Shown here piece by piece: positions 51,491 through 60,625 of a DNA stretch of 64,000 bases (the stretch's first letter is position 1; the number at the start of each line of letters is the position of its first letter). The stretch lies in the NCBI GenBank assembly GCA_036002305.1, contig DASYTL010000032.1, positions 186,001-250,000 of the forward strand. The letters are read 5' to 3'. Source of the DNA: 3-1-20CM-2-70-9 sp036002305. Lineage in GTDB: Bacteria > Chloroflexota > Limnocylindria > P2-11E. A program made the position numbers and the translations under genes. A model generated the notes under the pieces. That model made no database searches. It was not told the DNA's origin and was given only the letters and a program-made list of their open reading frames with translations.

Positions 51491-52102
51491 GTGAGGTACG
51501 CGGCCGTCGGGTTCGACCTCCTCACCGCGCTCCTCGACACGTGGTCGCTCTGGTCAGAGGTCGCGGGCGACCGCGAGCTGGGCATGCGCTGGCACGCGTC
51601 ATCGCAGGAGCTGCTGCGCGGCAAGCCATATCGGCCGTTCGAAGACATCGTGCGCGAGAGCGCGCGGGCCGTCGGGATCGACGCGAAGCGCGCGGCCGAT
51701 CTGCTGCGGCGCTGGGGCGATTTCGCCCTGTGGCCTGACGTGCCGGAGGTCCTCGAGCGGCTCGACGGTACGACGCGCTTCATCGTGACCAACTGTTCGC
51801 GCAAGCTCGGACGCCTCGCCGCGTTCCGCGCGGGCCGGTTCGATCTCGTGCTGACCGCGGAGGAGGCCGGCGCGTACAAGCCCGATCCGCTTCCTTACCG
51901 GATGGCGCTCGAGCGGCTCGGGCTCGACGCGGCCGAGGTCCTCTTCGTCGCGGGCTCGGCGCACGACGTGGGCGGCGCGGCCCGCGTGGGGATGGACGTG
52001 TACTGGGCGAACCGCGGCGGGGCGCCCGCACCAACGGACGGGGCCGCGCTGCGGGAGGAGCCGGACTTTCGCGGTCTGCTCGACACGGTCGGCGCGGCGT
52101 GA
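51491..52102 (+). CDS. HAD superfamily hydrolase, haloacid dehalogenase-like
   Basis: This 203-residue HAD protein has motif I as GFDLLTALLD: the nucleophile Asp is kept, while the second Asp is Leu, as in haloacid dehalogenases where it is a Tyr. Motif II is FIVTNCS, motif III is KPDPLPYRMAL and motif IV is VAGSAHDVGGA with the Asp. The cap has HASSQELLRGKPYRPFEDIV. TAGGCT lies 6 nt before the GTG. Its stop overlaps the next gene start by 4 nt (GTGA). Confidence 0.88.
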   Translation: MRYAAVGFDLLTALLDTWSLWSEVAGDRELGMRWHASSQELLRGKPYRPFEDIVRESARAVGIDAKRAADLLRRWGDFALWPDVPEVLERLDGTTRFIVTNCSRKLGRLAAFRAGRFDLVLTAEEAGAYKPDPLPYRMALERLGLDAAEVLFVAGSAHDVGGAARVGMDVYWANRGGAPAPTDGAALREEPDFRGLLDTVGAA

Positions 52103-53922
52103 TCGGAAGAGCCGCGATCACGCAGCGCGACGACGGGAGGGTCGTGGACCCGCGCACCGACGCCGAATGGCTCGACTGGGTCCCCGCGGGCGCGGTGCGC
52201 AACTGGTGCGACGGCGACCTCCTGCTCGACTGGCTGGCCGAGTACGGCGAGCAGCACGGCTTCCGTCGCGACGATCAACTGCCCGGCTACGAGCGCGTCT
52301 TCGATCTTCCGCGGTACCTCATGGAGCAGGGACGCCGCTTCGAGCAGGCCGTCCTCGTCGATCTCCAGGCACGATGGCCGGTGACGCGGATCGCCATGCG
52401 GCCCGACGAGTCGCGGTCGCTCGCGGCGGCGGAGGCGACATGGGACGCCATGAAGAACGGCGCCCCGGTGATCGCGTCGGCCGTGCTGCGCGATCCCGAG
52501 CGGCGCACATTCGGCATCGCCGATCTCCTGGTGCGTTCCGACGTGCTCGGCGAGCTGTGCCCCGACGCCTTCGTCGGCGATCAGCTCGAGCTGCCGGTCG
52601 CGGCGATGCGCCACGGCCGCCACTACCGCGTCGTCGACCTGAAGTTCTCGACGCTGCACCTGCTCAAGGACGGCGGTCTCGGCGCGGGCCAGGTCGACGT
52701 CATGGCGCAGTGTTGGATCTACAACGAAGCGCTCGGCCGCGTCCAGGGCTACACCGCGCCCGCCGCGTACGTCGCCGGGCGCGCCTGGCGTCAGGGCGCC
52801 GAGCGTGGCGATCGCTGCTGGGAGCGGCTCGGCCGCGTCCCGCGCGACGCGTACGTGCGTTCCCGCGAGGAGGACCTCGCGAGCGTCGTCGCGCGCGGGC
52901 TCGCATGGATCCGCCGCCTGCGGACGGAGGGCGCCGAGTGGCGCGTGCTCCCGCTGCCGTCCGTGCCTGAGCTCTGGCCGAACATGAAGGCCAACGGCGA
53001 CTTCCCCTGGCGCTCGGCCAAGGCGGAGGTCGCGGTGAAGCTCGCCGATCTGACGTTGCTCCCACGCGTGAACACCGAGCTGCGCGCCGCGGCGCACGCG
53101 GCCGGCGTCACGAGGTGGGACGACGCGCGCACGGCCGCCGCGCTGTTCGGCATCGACGGGGACCACGCGCGGACTCTCGATGCCGTCATCGGCGTCAACA
53201 GGGACCCTGGCGACGTCGTGCGGCCCGCCCGCGTCACCGCTGATGAGGCCGAGTGGCGCCGACCGCCGGCCGCCGAGGCGTTCGTCGATTTCGAGTTCGT
53301 GCACGATCTCGACGATGACTTCCGAACGTTTCCCCGGAAGGGCGGTCAGGCGCTCATCTTCCAGATCGGCTGCGGGACGTACCCCGATCGGATCTGGTCG
53401 TTCGCGCAGTTCACGGTCGACGATCTCACCGTCGACGCCGAGGCGCTGATGATCGACCGCTGGCTCGCGCACCTGGCCCGGCTCGCGCGCGACACGGGAG
53501 CGAGCTCCACCAGCGACGTGCGGCTCGTCCACTGGTCGCTGGCCGAGGAGTCCAACTTCGAGCGCGCCTACGAGTCCGCGCGTTCGCGGCATCCGGACCG
53601 CGATTGGCCGCCGCTCGCCTGGTACGACCTGCTCGGTCGCGTGTTCCGCGCGGAGCCCGTCGTGGTGAAAGGAGCGTTCTCGTTCGGCCTCAAGTCGATC
53701 GCCCGCGCGTTACGCGCGCATGGCTTGATCGCGACCGAATGGGGCGAAGGGCTCGCCGATGGCGCCGGCGCGATGGTCGGCGCGTGGTCCGCCGCCGCGG
53801 ATTCGCGCGCGCGGGGCCGGAGCCTCACCGAGTCGCCGGTGATGCGGGAGATCGCGCGCTACAACGAGGTCGACTGCCGGGTGATGGCCGAGATCCTCGA
53901 CTACCTCCGCCGGGAGCGCTGA
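52099..53922 (+). CDS. RecB-like nuclease fused to RNase H-like exonuclease domain (TM0106 type)
   Basis: The 607-residue protein has two nuclease parts. The N-terminal PD-(D/E)xK domain shows E82, D142 in FGIADLL, and D180-K182 in RVVDLKFS, with the downstream Gln in GAGQVDVMAQCWIYNEAL. The C-terminal domain is RNase H/DEDD-like: AFVDFEFVHD with D397 and E399, VHWSLAEESNFE, VVVKGAFSFGLKSIARAL and RYNEVDCRVM. The family was noted as TM0106 RecB-like. It overlaps the HAD gene by 4 nt. It is probably a DNA-processing enzyme; the target is unknown. The 3' end overlaps the convergent LLM gene by 22 nt. Confidence 0.85.
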   Translation: MIGRAAITQRDDGRVVDPRTDAEWLDWVPAGAVRNWCDGDLLLDWLAEYGEQHGFRRDDQLPGYERVFDLPRYLMEQGRRFEQAVLVDLQARWPVTRIAMRPDESRSLAAAEATWDAMKNGAPVIASAVLRDPERRTFGIADLLVRSDVLGELCPDAFVGDQLELPVAAMRHGRHYRVVDLKFSTLHLLKDGGLGAGQVDVMAQCWIYNEALGRVQGYTAPAAYVAGRAWRQGAERGDRCWERLGRVPRDAYVRSREEDLASVVARGLAWIRRLRTEGAEWRVLPLPSVPELWPNMKANGDFPWRSAKAEVAVKLADLTLLPRVNTELRAAAHAAGVTRWDDARTAAALFGIDGDHARTLDAVIGVNRDPGDVVRPARVTADEAEWRRPPAAEAFVDFEFVHDLDDDFRTFPRKGGQALIFQIGCGTYPDRIWSFAQFTVDDLTVDAEALMIDRWLAHLARLARDTGASSTSDVRLVHWSLAEESNFERAYESARSRHPDRDWPPLAWYDLLGRVFRAEPVVVKGAFSFGLKSIARALRAHGLIATEWGEGLADGAGAMVGAWSAAADSRARGRSLTESPVMREIARYNEVDCRVMAEILDYLRRER

Positions 53923-54950
53923 CCCCGGACGAGCGGGAACACCTCCTGCGCGAAGCGATCCATCTCCTCGCGCTGCGGGCTGCACTGGAGCAGAACGAGA
54001 TCGACGCCGAGGCGCTCGAGCTCCCCGACCCGCTCGGCGACCTGCTCGGGCGTGCCGACGAGCCCGGTGCGCAGCCCGCGGTTCGAGACGCTGTAGTCCT
54101 CGAGCGATACCGGCGTCTCGAGCTGCGAGCCCTTCACGAAGTCCTGGTAGCTCGCGTAGCCGCGCGCGCTCGCGCGCACGTCGGTGATCCGCGCGATCTC
54201 CTTCTTCACCTCGGCGTCGCTCTTCCGCACGACCGCGTACGCGGCCACGCCGAAGCGAAGCGGCTCGAGCTCGGGACGCTTGGCCCGGCGCGCGCGCATG
54301 TCGGCGATCTTGGGCGCGAGCACCTCCGGAGGATCGCCATGCATCAGGTACGCGTCGCAGTCGCGCGCGATGAGGTCCTTCGCGGCGGGTGACTCGCCGC
54401 CGGCGTAGAGCACGGGCCACGGCTTCTGAACCGGCTTCGGCGCCAGACGCGCGCCTTTGACCGTGTAGTAACGGCCCGCGAGCGAGTACTCGTCCTGCGT
54501 CCACATGCCTTTCAAGACCGCGATGAACTCCGCCGTCCTCGCGTAGCGCTCGTCGTGCGCCACCCAGGTCCCGCCGTACTGGTCGCTCTCGGACTGCCAC
54601 CAGGCGCTGACGACGTTGAGCGTGAACCGGCCGTTCGAGATGTGGTCGATCGTCGCGGCCTCCTTCGCGACGAGCGCGGGCAGGCGGAAGTTCGGGCGCA
54701 CCGCGGTCATGAGCTCGAGCCGGTCGGTCAGCGGCGCGAGCGCGGCCGCGGTCGTCCACGCCTCGAGGCAGTCGGCCTCGGGCCCCTTGATGTCGTTGAG
54801 GTTCAGCTCCGCGATGAGCGTCAGGTCCCAGCCGGCGCGCTCCGCGCCTTGCGCCAGATCGCGCTGGTAGGCGAACGTGGCGGGCATGCGCTCGTCATCC
54901 ACGTTGCGCAGCCATCCGCCGAAGACCGGCATCCAGAAACCGAAGCGCAT
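53901..54950 (-). CDS. LLM-class FMN-dependent monooxygenase, SsuD/SfnG-like
   Basis: This 349-residue protein of the bacterial luciferase-like TIM-barrel family uses reduced flavin. GFWMPVFGGWLRNVDDERM opens the protein. ATIDHISNGRFTLNVVSAWW is the family's FMN region, with WVAHDERYARTAEFIAVLKGMW and GGESPAAKDL after it. The pattern resembles alkanesulfonate and dimethylsulfone monooxygenases, which release sulfite or sulfinate. No flavin reductase or sulfonate transporter is adjacent, so the substrate is open. Confidence 0.9.
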   Translation of the reverse strand: MRFGFWMPVFGGWLRNVDDERMPATFAYQRDLAQGAERAGWDLTLIAELNLNDIKGPEADCLEAWTTAAALAPLTDRLELMTAVRPNFRLPALVAKEAATIDHISNGRFTLNVVSAWWQSESDQYGGTWVAHDERYARTAEFIAVLKGMWTQDEYSLAGRYYTVKGARLAPKPVQKPWPVLYAGGESPAAKDLIARDCDAYLMHGDPPEVLAPKIADMRARRAKRPELEPLRFGVAAYAVVRKSDAEVKKEIARITDVRASARGYASYQDFVKGSQLETPVSLEDYSVSNRGLRTGLVGTPEQVAERVGELERLGVDLVLLQCSPQREEMDRFAQEVFPLVRGQRSRRR

Positions 54951-55079
54951 TGGCTGCCGGCCATTGTCGTCGAATGCAAGACATCTAACGAAAGCGGCCG
55001 AATGCGTCGCGCATCACGAATCCGCGCGCGTCCGGGGATGTTTCATTGTGCAGATTCACCACAGGAGGACGACCCCCTT

Positions 55080-56747
55080 ATGGCACTCTCCCTACCGGAC
55101 ACTGCTCCGGTTCACGTCGACCCCCGCACGCGAACGCAGATCGTCGTTGCCGTCATGCTCGGGCTCTTCCTCGCGGCCCTCGATCAGACGGTGGTCGGCA
55201 CGGCGCTCCCTCGGATCGTCACCGAGCTGCGAGGCAACGACATCTACACCTGGGCCTTCACCGCGTACCTGCTCACCGCGACGATCAGCGGCCCCATCTA
55301 CGGCAAGATCTCGGACCTCTTCGGACGCAGGCCGGTGCTCCTCTTCGCGGTCGCGGTCTTTCTCGTGGGCTCGGCGCTCTCCGGCTTCTCGCGCGAGATG
55401 TGGCAGCTCGTCGGCTTCCGCGCGCTGCAGGGGCTGGGCGCGGGGGCGCTCTTCCCGATCGCGCTCGCCGTGATCGGCGACCTCTTCGAGCCGGCGGAGC
55501 GCGGCAAGTACCAGGGCCTCGTCGGCGCCGTCTTCGGCCTCAGCTCGCTCATCGGCCCCGCGATCGGTGGACTCATCACCGACACCGTGGGCTGGCAGTG
55601 GGTCTTCTTCGTGAACCTGCCGATCGGAGCGATCGTCTTCGCGGTCATCTGGCGGGCACTTCCGTCGGCCAGGCCGAGCGGCATCGCGCCGCGCATCGAC
55701 TACCTCGGCGCGAGCGTGCTCGTCGCCGCCCTCGTCCCGATCCTCGTCGGTCTGACCAACAAGCAGACGGGCGCGTGGGGCGATCCGACCGTCGGCGGTC
55801 TCATCGCCGTCGGGCTCGCCATTGCCGCGGTCTTCGTCTGGGTCGAGTCGCGCGCGGCCGATCCCATCGTTCCGCTGTCCCTCTTCCGGAACCGCTCGTT
55901 CACGATCTCGATCGTCGCGATGTTCATGGCCTCGATGGCGTTCTTCGCGCCCGTGGTCTTCCTGCCGCGGTGGTTCCAGGTCGTCGGCGGCGCGAGCGCG
56001 ACGCAGTCCGGCTACCAGATCCTCGCGCTGCTCGGCGGTCTTATCTTCAGCGCGATCGCGTCGGGCCAGATCGTGGCGCGGACCGGTCGGTACAAGCCCC
56101 TCGCGCTCGGGGCGACCCTTCTGCTCGTCACCGGGCTCGTGCTCCTATCGAACCTGCGGGCCGACACGCCCCTCCCGGTGCTCTGGTCCTGGATGTTCAT
56201 CACCGGCCTGGGAGTGGGTCCGCTCTTCGCCATCTTCACGCTCGTGGTGCAGGGCGCGGTGCCGCAGCGTCAGATCGGCACCGCGACCAGCAGCCTCACG
56301 CTGTTCCAGCAGGTCGGCGGCAGCGTCGGCCTCGCCGGCGCGGGCACGGTCTTCGGCTCCCGGCTGATCGAGGAGGTCCCGCGGCAGATCGCGGCGGCGC
56401 CGCTTCCACCGGAGGTCGTGTCCGGATTCCCGGCTTCCGGCGCGGGCGTGCTGAACCAGCTGTCAGGGGTCGGCGATCTCGGTCAGGCCATCCTCTCGGC
56501 CGCCCCGCTCGCGGCGCGCGCGCAACTCGAGCCGTTCGTGCCCGACATCGTCGCCGCGATCCACCGCGCGTTCTCGATCGCGACGGCTGGGACGTTCGTC
56601 TTTGGCATAGGCGCCGCGGTGGTCGCGGTGATCATGGTCGCTCTGCTGCGCGAGGTGCCCGTGCCGGCGGCGGCCGCGCAGCCCGCGGGCCGGCCGGAGC
56701 GCGCCGACTCAGGCCGGATCCCGGTGGCCGGCGAATCCGGCAAGTGA
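55080..56747 (+). CDS. MFS drug transporter, DHA2 family (14-TM)
   Basis: The 555-residue transporter has about 14 hydrophobic helices. FLAALDQTVVGTALPRIVTE is the DHA2 motif D1, GKISDLFGRRPVLL is motif A, and RALQGLGAGALFPI is motif B/C. VGLSSLIGPAIGGL-type sequence follows. DHA2 members (QacA/EmrB-type) use the proton gradient to export drugs or other compounds. An AGGAGG lies 11 nt before the ATG. The convergent MFS gene ends 10 nt away. Confidence 0.92.
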   Translation: MALSLPDTAPVHVDPRTRTQIVVAVMLGLFLAALDQTVVGTALPRIVTELRGNDIYTWAFTAYLLTATISGPIYGKISDLFGRRPVLLFAVAVFLVGSALSGFSREMWQLVGFRALQGLGAGALFPIALAVIGDLFEPAERGKYQGLVGAVFGLSSLIGPAIGGLITDTVGWQWVFFVNLPIGAIVFAVIWRALPSARPSGIAPRIDYLGASVLVAALVPILVGLTNKQTGAWGDPTVGGLIAVGLAIAAVFVWVESRAADPIVPLSLFRNRSFTISIVAMFMASMAFFAPVVFLPRWFQVVGGASATQSGYQILALLGGLIFSAIASGQIVARTGRYKPLALGATLLLVTGLVLLSNLRADTPLPVLWSWMFITGLGVGPLFAIFTLVVQGAVPQRQIGTATSSLTLFQQVGGSVGLAGAGTVFGSRLIEEVPRQIAAAPLPPEVVSGFPASGAGVLNQLSGVGDLGQAILSAAPLAARAQLEPFVPDIVAAIHRAFSIATAGTFVFGIGAAVVAVIMVALLREVPVPAAAAQPAGRPERADSGRIPVAGESGK

Positions 56748-56757
56748 CGCGAGCCGG

Positions 56758-57996
56758 CTAGGCCGGCTCGGGCTCCAGGACCGGGTGATGGAACGCGCGG
56801 ACGGGCGACCAGAGTAAATAGAGGAACGCCAGCGCGGCGATAACGCCCGCCGCGAAGAGAGTCGGCCGAAGGCCGATGAGATCGGCGAGGATCCCCGCGC
56901 CGATCGCGGCGGGCGGTGCGACGCCGCCCGCGATGAAGCGCGTCGCGGCGTTCACGCGGCCGAGAAGGTGCTCCGGCGTTACGGCCTGCGTCAGCGTCTG
57001 AGAGCTCACCACCCAGAGCGGCACGGTGAGTCCGAGGAGAGCCTGAGAGCTGACGAGCACCGCCGCGGCCATCACCGGCGTCCCCGCCGCGAATGGCAGG
57101 AGCATGCGGCTGACGGTCTCGAGGAACAACGCGGCGATCATCACCGGTCCGAGGCCCCAGCGCGACGTCAGCGGCTCGGCGAGCGCGGCCCCCAGAAGGC
57201 TTACCGGGCCGATCGCGGCGAGCGATAGCCCAAGGAGCGCCGGCGACAGCCCGAGCTCGCGCGTGCCGTAGACGACGAGAACGGCCTGGACCGCGAACCA
57301 CTCGACGTTCGCGAGCGCGATCGCCGTGATCGCGCGAAAGAGGATCCGGTGTCCACGCATCCAACGAAGGCCTTCGGTGATCTCGTGCCACACGCTCGCC
57401 GCGCGCGCTCGCGCCCGCGGCGCCTCGCGTGCGCGTATCGCGGCGATCAGAACGGCGGAGACGATGAAGCCAGCCGCATCGCACAGCATGGCGATCGGCG
57501 CGGAGAGAGCCTGCACGAGAACGCCGCCGAGCGACGGCCCGGCGACCTGCGCGAACGCGTTCGAGGCCTGCAGCCGGCTGTTCGCGGCGACGAGCTGCGA
57601 GCGTCCGGCGATCGCGGGAACAATGGCCGCGCGCGCCAGCTCGGTGGCGACCGCGAAGGCGCCCCCGAGGAAGGACACCACGTAGAGCTGCGTGAGCGTG
57701 AGCGCTCCGAGCGCCGCGGCCAGAGGGACCGACGCGATGACCAGGGCGCTTCCGACGTCGGAGACGATGAGGATCGGCCGCCGCGGGAGGCGGTCCACCC
57801 ACACTCCGATGAAGAGACCGACGACGATGGAGGGCGCCATCTGCGCCGCGACGAGGAGGCCGGTCTCCGTCGCTCCGGCACCGAGCAGCAACACCGCGGT
57901 GAGCGGCAGGGCGAGCACGGTGATCTGGCTGCCGATCCGGGCGATCGTGAAGCCGGTCCAGAGCTTCACGAAGTCGCCGTCGCGCCAGAGGCGCAT
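56758..57996 (-). CDS. MFS transporter, 12-TM (MFS_3 / enterobactin-exporter-like)
   Basis: The 412-residue protein has 12 hydrophobic helices. FVKLWTGFTIARIGSQITVLALP is the usual start of the MFS_3 family and FIGVWVDRLPRRPILIVSD is motif A. Family members include EntS-type exporters and putative antibiotic efflux proteins. It is 7 nt after the DMT transporter gene, so the two are one operon. The substrate is unknown. Confidence 0.9.
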   Translation of the reverse strand: MRLWRDGDFVKLWTGFTIARIGSQITVLALPLTAVLLLGAGATETGLLVAAQMAPSIVVGLFIGVWVDRLPRRPILIVSDVGSALVIASVPLAAALGALTLTQLYVVSFLGGAFAVATELARAAIVPAIAGRSQLVAANSRLQASNAFAQVAGPSLGGVLVQALSAPIAMLCDAAGFIVSAVLIAAIRAREAPRARARAASVWHEITEGLRWMRGHRILFRAITAIALANVEWFAVQAVLVVYGTRELGLSPALLGLSLAAIGPVSLLGAALAEPLTSRWGLGPVMIAALFLETVSRMLLPFAAGTPVMAAAVLVSSQALLGLTVPLWVVSSQTLTQAVTPEHLLGRVNAATRFIAGGVAPPAAIGAGILADLIGLRPTLFAAGVIAALAFLYLLWSPVRAFHHPVLEPEPA

Positions 57997-58003
57997 CAGG
58001 CGG

Positions 58004-58921
58004 TCAAGCCCGCTTGGGCACCGACCGAGGTACGAATGTCAGGAGGCGGCCGAAGGCACCGTTCACGACGCCGACGCCGGCGATGATGAGAGCCGTGCCC
58101 GCGAGCATCCGGGCGTCGATCGGCTCACCGAGGACGACGAAGCCGAGCGCGATCCCCACGACGGGGAGCACGTAGGCGACGAGCGCGGTGCGCGTCGCGC
58201 CCCAGCGGCTGAGCAGCCGGAAGAACGCGAGGTACGCGAGACCCGAACCGAGCAGCCCTAGCCACACGATCGCGAAGACCGCCGCCAAGTCGGGCCGCGC
58301 GTCCCAGGGGCGCTCGAGCGCGATCGCGATCGTTCCAGTGATGAGGAACGCGATCGTGACCTGGAACACGGCGGGGATCATCGGCGGGAGCTTGCGGACA
58401 TAGCGGCGCGTATAGACACCGCCGGCCGCGTAGCTCACCGAGGAGCCCACGAGCGCCACGTCCCCCATGATGTCCGACCCGGATCCACCGAGTCCGCGGC
58501 TCGTCAGCACGATCACACCGAGGAAGCCCACGACGAGGCCGACGACGCCGCCGGCACGGAGTGGCTCGTCGGGGATGAAGAGCGGCGCGAGGACCGCTAC
58601 GAACAGCGGCACGAGCCCGGTCAGCACGGCCGCGAGGGATGAGTCCACGCCCTGTTCCGCCCAGGTGATCAGCGCGAACGGCAGCGCGATGTTCAGGATC
58701 GCCATCACCACGAGGTGACCGTAGGTGGCCGCTTCGCGGGGCAGCCGCTGGCGTGCGAGCCGCACGACCGTCCAGAGCAGGAGCGCGCCGATCGCGAGGC
58801 GGAGCGCCACCAGCGTGAACGTCCCGAAATCGTCCACCGCGATCTTGATGAAGAGATAGCTCGAGCCCCACATGAAGCCGAGCGCGAGGAAGATCAGCCA
58901 GTCCGCGCGGGAAGCCCGCAC
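58004..58921 (-). CDS. EamA/DMT superfamily transporter
   Basis: The protein of 305 residues has ten hydrophobic helices in two EamA halves (SSYLFIKIAVDDFGTFTLVALRL and SYAAGGVYTRRYVR). EamA proteins export amino acids or other metabolites. AAGGAGG lies about 6 nt before the GTG at 58921. It is divergent from the MocR-type regulator at 59.2 kb, a usual layout for such regulators and the transporters they control. The gap between them is 264 nt. Confidence 0.92.
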   Translation of the reverse strand: MRASRADWLIFLALGFMWGSSYLFIKIAVDDFGTFTLVALRLAIGALLLWTVVRLARQRLPREAATYGHLVVMAILNIALPFALITWAEQGVDSSLAAVLTGLVPLFVAVLAPLFIPDEPLRAGGVVGLVVGFLGVIVLTSRGLGGSGSDIMGDVALVGSSVSYAAGGVYTRRYVRKLPPMIPAVFQVTIAFLITGTIAIALERPWDARPDLAAVFAIVWLGLLGSGLAYLAFFRLLSRWGATRTALVAYVLPVVGIALGFVVLGEPIDARMLAGTALIIAGVGVVNGAFGRLLTFVPRSVPKRA

Positions 58922-59161
58922 GAGCGCCCTCCTTGAATGGATTCAGAAGAGTGAACAGGACACGTGCCGGCGCTGTTCATGAGATTCGACGCACTCGGAC
59001 GATCCGTTACATGTTTTGCACTCGGGCGGGTCTCATCGAGCGCGGCGACCGCGCGCTCGTCCCCGCCGTGCGTTCGCTCGTCTCGACTGTCGAATCCCAG
59101 GAAGATGAGTAGCTCCATCGATGTCTGTCGCGCCTCCTGCGCATGACGATGACGCGAGACC

Positions 59162-59209
59162 GGTACTCTGATAAGGTCCAGTTCGATGCCAGGAACGAGT
59201 ACCAGTTCG
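59162..59209. promoter_or_regulatory. Predicted MocR promoter and operator repeats
   Basis: TAAGGT (59172-59177) lies 8 nt before the ATG at 59186. An inverted repeat GGTACTC (59162-59168) / GAGTACC (59197-59203) surrounds the start, and the direct repeat CCAGTTCG occurs at 59178-59185 and 59202-59209. Such repeats suit binding by the MocR protein itself. The remaining gap, 58922-59161, shows no other clear signal. Confidence 0.4.
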
Positions 59210-60598
59210 GCCGCCGAGATGCTGGTCCCGCTCGACCTCGATCTCCCCACCCCGCTCCATCGCCAGCTCGAGCAACACCTCCGTGACGCCATCCGCAGCG
59301 GACGCTTCGGACCCGCATCGCTCGTCCCGTCGACACGCTCGCTCGCGCGGCAGCTCGGCGTGTCACGCGGCGTCGTCGTGGAGGCCTACGAGCAGCTCGC
59401 CGCGGAGGGCTATCTGCTGGCGCGGCCCGGCGGGTCGACGCGCGTCGCCCCGACCGCGACCCCGGCGAGGCCGCGCGCCTCAGCCCCGGCCGCGGTCCGT
59501 TTCGCCGCCGACTTCCGGCCGGGCCAGCCCGACCTCGACGAGTTCCCGCGCGCTGCGTGGCTGCACTCTGTGCGTCGCGTGCTGAACGAGGCGCCCAGCG
59601 CGCGCATGGCGTACCTCGACGGCCGCGGGATGCACGAGCTCCGCGAGGCCCTCGCCGCGTATCTCGATCGCGTGCGCGGAACGGCCGCGCGGGTGGACGA
59701 TGTCGTCGTCTGCAGCGGCTTCGCCCAGGGCCTCCGCCTTGTCGCCCAGGTGCTCCGAGCGTCGGGCGCGCGGCGGATCGCCATGGAGGACCCGTCGTAC
59801 GCGGACGCGCGCGAGATGGTGCGCGCGGCGGGCCTCGCGGTCGTCGGGCTCCCGATCGACGAGTCGGGGATCAATCCCGAGCTCCTCGACCGCGAACGGG
59901 TCGACGCGGTGATCGTCACGCCCGCGCACCAGTACCCCACGGGCGGGGTGCTGCCCCCCGAGCGGCGCGCCGCCCTCGTCGCGTGGGCGGTGAGGCGCAG
60001 GGGTCTGATCATCGAGGACGATTACGACGCCGAGTTCCGTTATGACCGCGAGCCCATCGGCCCGATCCAGGGACTCTGTCCGGATCGGGTGGTGTATGCC
60101 GGCACCGCGAGCAAGATCCTCGCGCCCGGCCTGCGGCTCGGCTGGCTCGTCGCTCCGTCGTCGCTGGTGGAGGCGATCGCGGCGGCCAAGCTGAAGAGCG
60201 ACCTCGGCTCGCCGGCGATCGACCAGCTCGCGTTCGCCGACTTCGTCCAGCGTGGAGAGCTCGACCGCCATCTCCGGCGGATGCGCCCGATCTACCGCCG
60301 GCGCCGAGACACGCTCCTCGCGGCTCTGCGCAGGCATCTTCCCGATCTGCGTCCGGCCGGAGCATCGGCGGGGCTGCATCTCCTGGCCTGGCTGCCACCG
60401 GACCTCGACGAGGACGCGGTCGTGCGCTCCGCCGGCGACGCCGGACTCGGCCTGCAGGGACTCGCCGCCTCACGCATCCGCCCGCAGCGCCAGGGAGGAG
60501 GGATCGTTTTCGGCTACGGATCGGTCACCGAGAGAGCCATCAGCGAAGGCGTGCGCAAGCTGGCCGCGGTCGTGAGAACGCTACGCGCCGGCCGCTAG
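59186..60598 (+). CDS. MocR family regulator (GntR HTH plus aminotransferase-like domain)
   Basis: The 470-residue protein has a GntR winged helix at 15-85 (PTPLHRQLEQHLRDAIRSG, PSTRSLARQLGVSRGVVVEA) and a fold-type I aminotransferase domain after about residue 105. PLP binding residues are seen in TPAHQYPTGG, IIEDDYDAEFRYD and the Lys in AGTASKILAPGLRLGW. MocR proteins such as PdxR and GabR use PLP as a sensor. The ATG at 59186 fits the promoter spacing; an ATG at 59219 is the alternative start. The divergent EamA transporter gene is a likely target. Confidence 0.93.
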   Translation: MPGTSTSSAAEMLVPLDLDLPTPLHRQLEQHLRDAIRSGRFGPASLVPSTRSLARQLGVSRGVVVEAYEQLAAEGYLLARPGGSTRVAPTATPARPRASAPAAVRFAADFRPGQPDLDEFPRAAWLHSVRRVLNEAPSARMAYLDGRGMHELREALAAYLDRVRGTAARVDDVVVCSGFAQGLRLVAQVLRASGARRIAMEDPSYADAREMVRAAGLAVVGLPIDESGINPELLDRERVDAVIVTPAHQYPTGGVLPPERRAALVAWAVRRRGLIIEDDYDAEFRYDREPIGPIQGLCPDRVVYAGTASKILAPGLRLGWLVAPSSLVEAIAAAKLKSDLGSPAIDQLAFADFVQRGELDRHLRRMRPIYRRRRDTLLAALRRHLPDLRPAGASAGLHLLAWLPPDLDEDAVVRSAGDAGLGLQGLAASRIRPQRQGGGIVFGYGSVTERAISEGVRKLAAVVRTLRAGR

Positions 60599-60625
60599 AC
60601 GGTTCGCGGTCGCGCTGCTTCGCCC

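Noticed and set aside
53604..54392. Plus-strand open frame extending past the RecB-like nuclease.
   Set aside because: It is out of frame with the nuclease and antisense to the LLM monooxygenase; both of those have clear family motifs.
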